Positions 28,501-39,529 of a DNA stretch of 64,000 nucleotides are shown in pieces. Positions within the stretch are counted from its first letter, which is position 1. Each line of letters opens with the position of its first letter. This stretch comes from Ooceraea biroi (Eukaryota > Arthropoda > Insecta > Hymenoptera > Formicidae), in the NCBI RefSeq assembly GCF_003672135.1, contig NC_039514.1, positions 10,219,787-10,283,786 on the forward strand, read 5' to 3'. Both the position numbers and the translations under genes were made by a program. The notes beneath the pieces were generated by a model, which was not told the DNA's origin, did no database searches, and worked only from the letters and a program-made list of their open reading frames with translations.

Positions 28501-30456
28501 GATTCTCTTTTTTTTCGCGAATGCACATTTATTAGCGCGACCGTGCGCGTCGACAGCGAGCAGAGATACACGCGCCGGGGATATCGGGCACAGTACGCTC
28601 GCGGATAATACCACGCTCCGCCTTACGAGTCGGTCGGCCAGCGGCGAAGCGACCTACAATGAAAGTAAGTAGGACAATAGGATAATCTCGACCGGGATAA
28701 CTCATGAGAAAGACAGAGATACAGAGAGACAGACGGGGAGAAGCGAAAATGGGTGCTCGTTTTCGCGCGTCTGCTCGTAAACCCAACGAACGACGGAAAA
28801 ATAAACTCCTCCAAATGACGCGCTTCGATCTCGCGCTCGAGTTCGCGGACACGAGGTCGCGGCACATCCGGTCGGAACGCGGGGTACCGCACGGGATCCT
28901 GCAGCGTCGCCCGCGAGACCCGGACGCGTGCCTCCTTATTGATGAACGCCATGGCGTTTAAGTGACTCGTGTTTAAGTAACGGGGAAGTGAGATGCATTG
29001 TCGGCGCTAACGAGCGCCACGCTCTAACGAGCCACGCGCGTCGCCCACGCCAGGGTTTTAGGAGTATCATAGGTACATGTATATAAGGGGTACCGTGAGG
29101 CCCCAGGCGGATCGGTGCCTGACTCCCACGGTGCAACGTCGACGCGACGCCTCCGCTTTTACCGCCGGCGCTTTTCCGCGAAACGCGATACCGTAGTGAC
29201 AAAACTGTAAATTGGATATCGATCGGAGACCCCCGTGCCCCTTCTGCTCCCGGAATCGCCCCCGTGACTTACACGTTCCGTACGTTTCTGTGCCATGTCG
29301 CCGGCCGTTAAGCCCACGTCCCCCGCGCGCTCGAAAATGAGCTCCTAGACGAGCTAGGTGACTGGGTAACGCGAAGATGGAACTGTCGATAGGTCGATTC
29401 GAACGTGTCGTGCTAGGCGCGTGTTTCAGGGTGTCACGAGCGTCGCGACGGCGACGACGAGGACGACCAGCGCCAATCGCATCGATCGGCGAGTGATCGA
29501 CCTCGATCGCGCGAAGGCCGTGCAATTGTATTTGACGCGCGAGCTTCATATGAACGGACGCTTATAATTTTGCGTAAAATTGCCGGCATTACGTGTCATC
29601 AGCAGCTGCCTCGTGCTTTTCAATTAGCGCGCCGTGTGTTTTTGTCGTGCGGCAAAACTCGGCGCGGATCGTCATGTCGTGCGAGTGCAGATAGCTTCGT
29701 TATGCGTGATCGGCTGCAAAAGCCGATTTCAGCTTACGATCCAGTTGCGATCTAGCGATCCAACTCCTTTCGACGTTGCGACGCACCGCGGATTCGGGCG
29801 CGCGCGCTCGTCCGCGGCATAAAGTTGTGGTCAACTACCGCCGAATGGGTTAATAACATTCATAGTCGAGAACAATCGAGGCGCCATTAACGTTATTGTG
29901 CATTAATTAAAATCGCCAACGAGCAAACGAGTATCGCTTTACCGCGCGCATTATCAGCATTTAACTATTATTGAGTGATTTAATGGCCGATCGTATTTTA
30001 AAGTAATTGTTAATAACTCGCGCTCCGCTCCGATCGAGCCCATTGAGACGTCATTATTGCTTCCCTGCGAGCGTCGTTGTGCAGCATTACCTTTCCTTTT
30101 TCCGTCCGCTTCTTATTATTGCCGTCATATTTTTCTCGTCGTGCGGGATTCCCGCGTGTGCGCACGATTAACATTAAAGATCCCCGATTATCATATCCAT
30201 TAACAGTATTATTTACCGGTATTAATGATGCCTCTTCACGCGGATTTTCCTATTTCGAGACAGTACTACGCATTTGCTGGGTGTTTAGGTATAAATATGC
30301 GCCGATCGCGCGAATCCGCCACGAGTTTCCAATATTCCGGCTTCGAGTCACTTGCGAGATCCGCGCTGCAAGACGACTTTAGACAACTAAGTTAGACCGG
30401 CCGTGTAATTATCGCGGTCCAGTTGGCGGGATCAGATGATCAAACGTGTCACTCAC

Positions 30457-30651
30457 GGTGCATATCGTTGGCGTCTGTCCATGGACTTTGTTGTTACTGC
30501 TTGGGGGAAGCTCCGGCGCCTTCGGGACGTCCAGATGCGTCCGGGATGGCAGCGGCGACGAGGTGGGCACGTTACTTGAATTTGGGCCGTGACCTGATGT
30601 CGACAACGGCGTGCCCAGCGAGAGATCTGGCCGGAAAAACCACGTGGGCCA
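30457..30651 (-). CDS. Internal coding exon (65 codons), probably of the same gene
   Basis: On the minus strand a pyrimidine-rich tract ending TCATTTTGCAG (AG at 30652-30653) precedes the exon. A branch-point-like ACTAAT lies about 20 nt upstream of the acceptor. The exon ends at a strong donor, ACC|GTGAGT (intron from 30456). It is 195 nt, a multiple of three. Read in phase 0 it gives an open 65-residue segment beginning WPTWFFRPDLSLG, followed by Ser/Pro/Asn-rich sequence (SSPLPS, PELPPSSNN) and ending PTICT. That phase matches the donor of the exon at 52815-53597, and no other convincing exon lies between them, so joining them (residues 262-326) is reasonable. The composition suggests a disordered linker and no domain is recognised. 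The exon call rests mainly on the paired splice sites. Its link to the upstream exon is inferred across 22 kb. Confidence 0.62.
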
Positions 30652-32454
30652 CTGCAAAATGAGAAAAGCGGATTAGTTCTGCGACTCTCCCTCTTTCTCT
30701 CTCTTTGTATTTTCGCTTTCCTTTTCTCTCTCGCGCCAACGCACTTCCGGATCGTGAAACCTGTCTCACGCTTCACGCGTTGCAGATAAACATCTCTGCG
30801 TTCTGTGTGCATAACGTTTTCGCCTGCGTAATCCCCGACTCATTATTCGATCGCGTAGATAGATCGCTATCGAGCAAACAAGATCTAGCGATCCGCGCGT
30901 ATGCGCAGGCGATCTGTCCAGCAGCCCGCGTTTCAGCGGACCGCACATGACGCGGCCGCGGCAGATTGTAAATGCCAGGCGAAACGGTTAATAGACATTT
31001 CGTATACCGTTCACGCGCGGAAACGAGATTCAGACGGCGCACACTGCACTTGCACGTGCATAAAGTGGGTTTAAGCAGGTACATACAGTCGGGACTGGAA
31101 CACGACTCCGAGATAATGGACTCGTGCACGACAAACGACAGCGTTAAATCTCATTTCGCAACAACGTCGAGCGACGTCAAGCGGTCAGTCCGAGTCACAT
31201 TACGTGCTCGCCGTTTAATCCGTAATTAATTCGTGGATCCAAGAAGAACAGAGAAGATCCTCGAAAATTCCTTGTGATCCGGACGCTCCGAGAACGCTCG
31301 AGTAACGCTCGTTACGAGTGTCTGAACTTGGGCCTAGTCACAATGGAGCGGTTAATAAGCGAGCTCGTCCATCTCGCCGCTCATTACCCCGCGGACGGGA
31401 TTCGGAGCCCTTCAGGGCCCCGCTTTCGGCAGATAAAGGTCTCACTGTGCGCGCGAGGAGACGGCGGACCGCGTTGGAGTGTCGCCGAGGCTGAATATGA
31501 ACAGCTACCCAAGATAGATGACACCCAAGCCCCTGACCCTGTAAGAAGCGCGTTCGCCGAGGCGAGCGCGAGGTCGTCGTGCGTGTGGTCCATTGAGAGC
31601 GTTTCTTGCGGCGGAACCGGCCCGCGCGCCGAGCGAAGAAGTCTCGCGAGGAGAAAAGGAGCCCCTCTCACGCGCGCGTCCCGGTCCCGTTCTTTCTCCG
31701 CGAGGACGCTTTGATGGTTCACGCCGCACGTGTGAACGCGAGGCCGCGACACGAATTCGCGCGATTAATCGCCGCGTGCGCGATTCGATGCGCCCTGCGA
31801 AGGAGGCGGAATAAGAAGAGGAAGCTACCGGGACGCATTGTCGTGGCACGCTTGCCTCGCTACCGAACGGATTCTCGTCGCGGGCGTTTCTTTCTGCTGC
31901 ACCGCATTTTGTCGTCCCGAGGGTGCGAGCAGATGATAAAATCCGCGATTCGCTACCGACACGCGCCTCGATGCCTCGATCAATCGCGATCGAATTATCC
32001 GCTGTAGTGACGCGCGTCGACCGAATCGGAAGACCGCGCCTCCCGCTTCCGCTTCTACCGTGGAGAATCTTACGTCACATCGCCGGCGTAACACGCACGC
32101 AGTGTGTTTAGTTATTTTCGTGCGCGTGGAGCTGCGGCATTAGCACCGTCAGCCAGTATTGGTCACGACGCAGTGCGGCAAATCGGCAAACCGTGGCGGG
32201 CGGGTGCGGAGGAACGGCAGGGAGAACGATTTCAGGGTGGTCTGGCGAATGTCTCTTGTCGTTGGCTCGCGGGAGTTAACGCCAAAACCGAAATAACAAA
32301 CTCCTAAAGCCCGTGAGTTAACGTGCTACTTTACCGAGGTTTCGACGCACGCGGGATATTCTCTGTTTACCGTAACGGCGGTTCGTGCACGAAATAGTTC
32401 GACGCCCGTGTACTCGAAATCGATGTGGATCTCATCTTCGAGTCTTGGTCTGAA

Positions 32455-32720
32455 ACGTCGATCATTAAACTTGAGCAGTAATTTATAACATAATTTTCAA
32501 TATCCAGAAATGTGCAAAATGAAGAAAAATGCATTAATTATATATAATTTAATTAATAACAAACATTATAATTTTTAATTTTTAATTTAATAAATATTAT
32601 ACTCTGTTGCTTCTTATATTAGTCCTCAGAGACTTGTCTTTGTTTTTGTTATTTTTCTCACAATCAGCGAAGCTTTGATCGAAGAATCTCAGAAAAATAA
32701 AGAATGTAAGGTTTCATTAT
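32455..32720. other. AT-rich island with AATTATATATAATT palindrome
   Basis: Sharply AT-rich compared with both flanks, containing a perfect AATTATA/TATAATT palindrome and TTTTTAATTT repeats. No transposase motif or terminal repeat is visible. Confidence 0.4.
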
Positions 32721-34597
32721 TAGAGGCATCCAACGTATTTCGCGACAATTGACATGTTTATATTATTTCCGGAGAGGAAAGATCAACCATCGATCTGTCC
32801 GCGGGAGCTCCATGGCTGGCAGATGCATTCACCGACTCCAGCAACATGTGGACTTGAAAATTGAGATGCATTTTACCTCGGCGCACACGATGCGCAGTAT
32901 TATCACCATTTTTTTCCGCGCTCTAACATGCGAGTAGCAACGCATTCGATATTCGCGCGAGCAAGCCGCGTATAATATCGGGCGAACTATTTTTATACGA
33001 AGCACGGGATGTGCTCTCGAAAAACGCGGCAGCGGCGGTATTCTTCAAATTCCACGCTGGCGAATCATCGTTCCGGCCGTGCACCGCACGATGTGCACGC
33101 TTACCCGCTCGCATATCCCGTTTTCAGACGGAAATATTCGATAAAAAAGAAAAAATCTCGTCGCCGAAAGTTACTATCGACGGATTAAAATAAATGCGTA
33201 AGATATTGCCAAGTGGAAATTCTCCGACCGCGCTTTTTCGCGAGTTTGTAAATTTCGCGTAAGCGACTTGAAGAGAATTTCAATCTCACAGGAAATCAAG
33301 TGAGGACTCCGCTTTCTTGGGTTGAAACGGAATTGATGGGAATTGTTGTTACGCTTTGCGCGCCGTGTGTATTTCCGGGCCGATGCCATGCAAGTTTCTG
33401 ATGTATCACACGAACGAAGGATATCGACGAGCTGGGTGCTACGACAAAAAGTGTTTCGTGAGCGACGAGTTAAGGCTGCCTATGGAAGCGTCCGCGAGGC
33501 ATGCATGCGATCGAGGAGGATCCCGCTTGATTGCGCGGCGGAGGACGACGCGCGTTTTGTGCCGGGGACGAAAAAGTCCCCAGTCACGAAATGTCACACG
33601 TTCGATCCGTGACAAGGAGCGTGACTCGAGCCGACTCTCTCTCTAATCGCCAGGAATTCCTCGCTTCGACCCGGAGAAGAAACGCGCGCGTCCGCGCTCG
33701 CAAGAACCCGGATTCCTCGAGCGCGTATCAGCCGCGAGTAGAGTGCGGTCTCTTCAAAAGGATCTCTCCGATCGCCATGGAATAACGTATCGATTCGAGC
33801 TTACGCACCGTAACACTGTCGCGATGAGCCAGAGAGACGAACAAAACGAATCGAGCAACTGCTGAGACGAAAAGCGAACCGGCAACGCGGCGTGCCTCTC
33901 CGCTCGCGTGAACTCGCGACTCGAGATGACACGCAGGCCTGTTTCTAATTTCCGATTCAACTCCGTCGCCGCGATATAAACGGCGGCCAAAGTGACGCGA
34001 AACTTTCCGCGGTCACCGCAACCCGGACAGTTCCTCCGAGGGTTCATCGCGATCGTCAAAACGAAACGAACGTCGCAAATTTGTCGCGGTCGTGCGCGTT
34101 CTCTCTCTCATGACGAGAAACGTCACGAAACGTCTCGCGAGCAAATCCGCATGCAAACAGCTGCGATGCGTTCCTCGAGGGTGTCTCGATTGTGCATTAG
34201 CTAGGCTAATATTCCGTCTTTTGCGGAATTTAGGTGCGGCAAATGTTGCTTTGTTTATGAGAGGAGTCAAGAGTCCCTGCAATTTTTGGGATCTTGCATC
34301 TTTCTCTCGACATTCTTCCCGGATCTGTCCGCTCCGCGTCAGACAAACGCATGCAATTTCATATCTGACAGTATAAAAAGATTTACACATATTTAAGGTC
34401 AAGCGAGTAGCGCGAGGGTCTCGCACGCTGCAATCTGTTCGCGATTTCACGCGCGGGCGAGAGGATCGCTTTGCGATTTTCCACGCTCGCTCGGAAAGTG
34501 ACATTACTCGCGCGATGTGCCGCGAGACCGTACGCCGGACAATGCTTCAGTCGGCTCGAAATTTTCAGCGAGCTCTGTTTCTCGCGTAATTATTATA

Positions 34598-34620
34598 GGT
34601 CTATGAAAAAGTTTTTAGTC
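34598..34620 (+). repeat. Left terminal inverted repeat of the mariner remnant
   Basis: This 23-bp end pairs imperfectly with the complement of 35038-35060, with about five differences. Both ends sit directly inside TA dinucleotides and both inner edges read AGTC. Confidence 0.75.
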
Positions 34621-34760
34621 TTTTTTAATTTATTTAAACTGTAAATAAATTTTTACCTGTTTATGTTTTTAATGAATCGACATCGAAGTTTGTGAATGTT
34701 ATAATTTAACATAGCTTTGAAAAAGAATAGCGAACGCGATGAAAAGCTATACACGTTTCT

Positions 34761-34986
34761 CGTATTCAGCAAACCATTTTGGACTTGGGCTGGAAAGTTT
34801 TTCCGCACGCGGCGTATTCATCCAACTTGGCGGATTACCACTTGTTCCAATGCAGTACTTTTTAATTGGATAACACTTTCGGGATGTAGCTAAGATACGA
34901 AGAAAACTTTTTTCCCAAAGCAATTCGAAATTTACCCGATGACGGAAAATCATAAAAAATAAGGATATATTTCGATGACAGAATTG
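34761..34986 (+). pseudogene. Mariner transposase C-terminal fragment (pseudogene)
   Basis: Reading from 34761 the plus strand gives a segment ending ILDLGWKVFPHAAYSSNL, then ADYHLF. This matches the conserved region around the third catalytic aspartate of mariner transposases (general form DLGWEVLPHPPYSPDLAPSDYHLF). The catalytic Asp of the YSPD motif reads Asn, two residues after it are missing, and a stop follows at once. In another frame the sequence resumes with NTF, FFPK and NLP-like residues typical of the C-terminus, interrupted by more stops. The N-terminal DNA-binding half and the first two catalytic Asp residues are absent. The fragment cannot encode an active enzyme. Confidence 0.8.
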
Positions 34987-35037
34987 TATCGCATATGTTA
35001 AAAAGTGCGCACTTAAATAGTGAAAACGTGCAATAAA

Positions 35038-35060
35038 TGACTAAAACGTTTGTATATACC
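35038..35060 (-). repeat. Right terminal inverted repeat of the mariner remnant
   Basis: Partner of the repeat at 34598-34620. Its outer edge is followed by TA (35061-35062), matching the left flank. Confidence 0.75.
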
Positions 35061-37039
35061 TAAAAAACACCAAGGAAATGAGGACGAGCGCGAGAACCGC
35101 TTCATTAACGAGTGGCCTGGCGGACAGCCGCGTGTTTCTGTACGTTTAACGCGTGTAATATGCAGGCATGTTGCGCATACATTACGTTATGTGTGGCGTA
35201 ATATACGGACGCTGTCGCGCGCGGGCGACTTCCCCGTGGACAATAACGACGTCGACGATGACGATGGTCGTGCAGGTAATCGCCGGCGTCGTTAAAACGC
35301 CACGCCGCGAATGGCTAAATAACGAATTTACGCCTTCCTGAAATCGCATGCACGCATCGCCGAGGTCGGCCTCTCCAGCGAGAACGTAGCCCTTAATGGG
35401 ACATCCACGTCCGAATCATGCGGCGCTATTAGCAGTTCCTGAGGGAACGTGTTCCACGAGTGTCTAAAAGGGGGCAAGGGTACAATTCTCTCAGAAAGAT
35501 ATTTCGAAAGTATCTTCTTTCTCTTTCTCCCTTTTTCGTTTCGACAAATATGGTGAACCCGACAATATCGAGCAGCATTCTCGGATGCGCGGAGGCGATC
35601 AGCTCGATACTTTGAAGCGATTTGCACCGGGGGGATAAGTGAAAATTACGGTCGTCCGCCGGTCTTCGGGCAAGAGGGTGCTTCATCCGCGGTTACGGCT
35701 TCGCGAACGGATGACGTGCCGTTCTGTCGTTACGGCGACGTTAGTCGACCGTTTCGGACGTAGAGGAACGGGAAAGGCCTAATCACGCGTTTCACCGAAC
35801 ATTACGCTTACGTCAGCGCGATCCGGCGACGGGTATCAATTTCGCGGGCGACACGCTACTGCGAGTGCGCCGCGGGATAACCCGTGCCGTAAAAGCGCCG
35901 GGGAGTTCACGCTCGTGTTCGACCTATGCAAATCCGATGGCCGGTATGTATTTATGCGCTCTCATCCTCCGGCTCCGGCGCGCGCGGAACGAACCCTTCC
36001 CTCCTCTCCCTCGCAAGCGCCCGATCGATTCTCTCCCGGACGGATCCCCCGCCGGGGGAAATATCGATATCTTGTTGCCGTCTTAAAATTGTACAACAAA
36101 ATTGCATAAGGGAGGACGATGAAACCGGATGAAACCGGAGCGCGGCGACGAGTAACGCGATGATGAACCGCTTCGGGGGTGCACGGGAGTCTTGAGGGTT
36201 CACGCGCGACCGATTCGCTTCCCCACAATTTCGTGCAGCTTTGTTAATCCCGTGATTCATGAAACGAGATTCCTCGCGGATCGCACTTTGCCGTTTAGAT
36301 CTTATGCTTGTGATCCAAGGAGAAGATCGCGGGAACACCTTTCACGGAGACGTAGACTATAATTAGACCACGCGCGTCACGCTTGCGACACGCGCGTTTA
36401 ACGAGCCTGGCAGGGTTCAACCCAACAATCCGCGCCACCGTTCGCTCATCTAATTAGAGCGGCGATTGTCGCTTGAAACGCGCGTTGAACATTCTCTAGC
36501 TTGCTGGCGGACGATGTTAAACGTTAAACGGTCCGGCTAACCGCTCCGCTGTAATCTGATGGGGCCCGCGCTCGGGCGGGTGTGACATCGTCGTGTCACG
36601 TCACAGTCTCGTGACTCCAGCAGGCGACATCCGCGCGCGCGACTCCGCGCGATCCCGCGCGCGCATCAAAGCGACGCCGAGCCGCGTGCGACACGCTATG
36701 TGCCGCCCATTTCGTGTCCCATAATTGCCAGCGACAAAACGATCGGCGCGGCGTGGCGCGGCGGGTGCGAGCCGTAACGTGACGACAAAATGCGTTCCGT
36801 CATGCCACCGGCGGAGATAAATGGAGGGAAAATGGGGAGGAGGGGAGGCAGCGTGCGAGAGGGTGTGTGGTCGCGCGGGAAAGAGATCGCGGTCGTCGCG
36901 CCGTCACGCCGACGAATTAAGCGACAGCGCGGAGACGTCCGCGGAATTCCGCGCGTCACGTTTCGCATTACGCGTCGCCGCGAGGACAATTTGCGCTCGG
37001 TAAAAAGACTGAGCCGCTCTCTTTCTCTCCTTCGAGCAG

Positions 37040-37079
37040 GAAAGAAAGAAAGAGAAAAAGAGAGAGAGAGAGAGAGAGA
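37040..37079. repeat. (GAAA)n to (GA)n compound microsatellite
   Basis: AAAG repeats passing into ten GA dinucleotides. Confidence 0.9.
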
Positions 37080-37147
37080 CGCATTCTTGGAGTCGCACGA
37101 ACCTCGTCGTAGCGAGTCTCTCATCGGAATTTCAACGAGTCCCGTCC

Positions 37148-37436
37148 GACTCGTGCGACTTTTTTCACTCTTGAGTAGATAATCTTTGCTATCTGAGTAG
37201 GTATACAGCTGACATGCAGTTGAATATGCTGTATCTGACGAGTAACAGGATTGACAGTAGTTCGAATACTGTCGCACAAGTTATATCTGACTTTTTCTAC
37301 TTTCGAATACTTGAATGGAAAAATCTGACAGCGGTCAGAAATACCGTGTGTGTCAGGCAGATAACAGAATTGACACTGTATCAATACCAACATTGTTGCA
37401 CGAGATTTGCTGAAGTCTGACTCGTGCGACTTTTTT
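37148..37436. repeat. Degenerate tandem repeat of about 120-140 bp bounded by an 18-bp direct repeat
   Basis: The string GACTCGTGCGACTTTTTT occurs identically at 37148-37165 and 37419-37436. Between them two related monomers can be followed. Landmarks recur in order: TAACAG-ATTGACA at 37243 and 37362, a GTCGCACAAG / GTTGCACGAG pair at 37271 and 37395, and TCTGACTTTTT-like ends at 37287 and 37426. The block is more AT-rich than its surroundings. The minus strand is open for 114 codons across it, but no family is recognised. It could be an old satellite fragment or an unrecognised transposon piece. Confidence 0.6.
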
Positions 37437-39329
37437 ATATAGATTCCAGTAGAAAAAGCCGTCATGCGTTAAGCACACACTCGGTTAATGCGCGGATAGA
37501 CTTTTGTGAGTCTGTTTTCGATATCGCTTTGAGGATTCCTATCACCGCTACTTGGGTGGCTGGGGCATCATCGCGCGGTAAGTTGCTTTCACTGGAATTT
37601 TATGTCAGACAGGAATCGTGCGCCTTTTTTGTTTAAACTAATTAAAATGGATCAGTAGAGAGTACCAATTCCCTCATTTTTCAAACATGTCAAATTACAC
37701 GCTGAGTGAGCACGATTTCTGACAAACACATTCGTTCTTCCATTTAATGGAGACTCTTCATCGACTCTATACGTAATTAAACTCACAGAGGTGTCACGTT
37801 TCACGCATACGCGGGACGAGGAGACACGACGGTGCACCATAACCGGTCATGGTGACCGTCGTGGCATTCAGCGCGTTTGAGACACTGATTTACACGCCAT
37901 TACTCGGCGATGAGTTTCACTCGTCCGATAAATGCCGCAGGACGCGCGATCACAAGCGGATACATGTCTCGCGTATCTGCCTGCGCCTGCGAGCCTGATC
38001 GACGCACGTTCGTGCCCGGAGCGGATCCTCGCGGATTCGGTTTTCGCGTTCACGCGCGGGCGAATAGCTCGCGGGCGGAAGATTGCGCTCGCCGGCGCAG
38101 CGTGATGAATAACGCGCGGAAAAGCGCTCGGTCGATTTTCTTCGCGACGCATACGCCGATAGCGCCGACAACTCCGGGCGATTTCCGCGTTGAATCGTTA
38201 ACAGGACCGGGCTGTAATGGCTGATTACGTCCCTCGCGACTGCCGTATTAATTGCGATCCACGCACGCGGGCTAGCGGGAGGGGTGAAACCTGCGGATTT
38301 CCTTTTCAGCGACGGATTACTCATTTACATGCATGCGCGCGGGAATTATACGCGCGCATTATACGTGCTATCGCTCCCGGACAATCGAGCCGTACCGCAC
38401 GTAACCCTTGAGATGCAAGTTTTCTTTTTTCCTCGACAATTCTTTTAAATTCTTAATTCTTGGTGTTTCCCTTCGTATACACTTTTCATTAAGGGATTTC
38501 TCCTTTGCAATATATACCCGACTATTTTCCCTGCATTTCCCACCCCCCATTAAGGAACGCAGTATATGCTCTTTGTTCGTACCTCGCGGAACCGACCCTA
38601 AATTTACCGTTGTGCGAGTTCACTGATAAATTTTTCCGCGACGATTGATTATACGTATCCGCTGCTGAACCGAAAGAAGAAAGAGAACGCGCGAGCGTAC
38701 GAAAGTCGGCCTGCGGCGACCGCCCCGCGCGCGTAATTGCAGCTCGCCATTTTTCCGAAGAAAGGAGGGACCGCGAGGACTGACTCCTGTCGATGACCTA
38801 TCGACTACAGGTGCATTACACGGCACCGTCCCCTCGGCCGTCACGTAGCGATGCTTTAAATAAGAAATACGTTAATGTCATGGCACAAAAGCGAGGAAGC
38901 GCCGATGGCAGCGGCGACCACGCGGTGGGGCAAAGCGTCGTTGCCTTCTCTGCCTTTTCATTTGCCGCTTTCGATCGTGGAATTATGTTGCGCGCGATAC
39001 GCGATACGCCGCAGTACGCATGTGTCGCGCCGGCCGATCGAAATCATTTATCAGAAAATGCAAGCTATTTGCGGCCGAGACAATAATGTTCTGGAAAATG
39101 GCGCCGAGACTTACCGGGGAGACTTGAGGCGACTCTGTCGAGGCAACAATAAATATCGCGGGCGAGTGAAAATATTGTACGAAGAGAGAGAGAAACGTAA
39201 TTCCACATCGAACAATGTTAAAAGAGCCTCGATCCTTCGGGGTAAGCCGCAGCTTATCTCGCGCGTTTATCTCGCCTTGTGTCCACGATACTAGAAATTG
39301 ATTCGAGATCTCGGTCCGAGAAATATGTA

Positions 39330-39374
39330 GCCAATCAACTTGCAGCTTTTCAGTAAAAGTGCAAGTTGATTGGC
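39330..39374. repeat. Near-perfect hairpin (15-bp stem plus 5-bp inner stem)
   Basis: GCCAATCAACTTGCA (39330-39344) is exactly complementary to TGCAAGTTGATTGGC (39360-39374). The 15-nt spacer itself pairs CTTTT with AAAAG around a CAGT loop. The hairpin shares the CCAATCAA core with the palindrome at 39445-39529, so both are probably parts of one miniature transposon or nested insertion. The stem is too short for an ordinary microRNA precursor. Confidence 0.7.
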
Positions 39375-39398
39375 CATACAAGGCTTTAATCCCGCTCT

Positions 39399-39424
39399 CT
39401 ATCGATACATTGATTTATCGATAG
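39399..39424. repeat. Short palindrome CTATCGAT / ATCGATAG
   Basis: Perfect 8-bp arms with a 10-nt spacer, lying between two larger hairpins. TATCGATA-type sites also resemble the Drosophila DREF element, but the context here favours a repeat-derived structure. Confidence 0.5.
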
Positions 39425-39444
39425 ATGGCACGGGGAGCATACAT

Positions 39445-39529
39445 GGCGCACTAGGACTAGACACTAGGCCAATCAAAGCGCTTAGTTTGGTTAGGTTAGA
39501 TTTGATTGATTTTATTGGCCTAGTGCGCC
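39445..39529. repeat. MITE-like imperfect palindrome with GGCGCACTAGG ends
   Basis: GGCGCACTAGG (39445-39455) is exactly complementary to CCTAGTGCGCC (39519-39529). A second inner left copy, CACTAGGCCAAT, also pairs with ATTGGCCTAGTG on the right arm. The left arm therefore carries a partial internal duplication. The loop contains GGTTAGGTTAG, two units of the insect telomere-type TTAGG motif, probably by chance. Size and structure fit a miniature inverted-repeat element. No transposase is present and no target duplication was identified with confidence. Confidence 0.55.

Larger units (their letters stand above)
8632..30456. other. No gene supported; downstream intron of the minus-strand gene or intergenic DNA
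   Basis: If the exon at 30457-30651 is real, at least the right part of this interval is its next intron, since its donor opens into it. Apart from the microsatellites and dyad listed, there is an AT-rich patch near 17630-17760. I saw no recognisable DNA-binding domain, tRNA or rRNA. Confidence 0.5.
34598..35060 (+). mobile_element. Internally deleted, decayed mariner-family DNA transposon
   Basis: The element is flanked by TA on both sides (34596-34597 and 35061-35062), the mariner target duplication. The ends are imperfect terminal inverted repeats: GGTCTATGAAAAAGTTTTT at the left, and the complement of the right end reads GGTATATACAAACGTTTT. Both continue into AGTC. At 463 bp it is about a third of the roughly 1.3 kb usual for mariner, so most of the transposase gene is missing. 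The retained coding part is described separately. The element lies in the large intron of the minus-strand gene, in opposite orientation, and is certainly non-autonomous. Confidence 0.85.

Noticed and set aside
29067..29549. 160-codon minus-strand frame with an internal GTAAGT, next to a TATATAAGG string on the plus strand at 29080
   Set aside because: The translation is Arg/Gly-rich noise, the donor has no matching good acceptor, and the TATA-like string has no initiator at the expected distance.
30600..30651. DLSLGTP in the 65-codon exon as evidence for an EGR-type zinc-finger protein
   Set aside because: The similarity is only about seven residues in disordered sequence and no zinc fingers are present, so it cannot assign a family.
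36405..36430. GGGTTCAACCC as the T-arm of a tRNA gene
   Set aside because: No A box or acceptor stem lies at the required distance upstream.
39487..39500. GGTTAGGTTAG as an interstitial telomere repeat
   Set aside because: Two units of TTAGG are too few to distinguish from chance.
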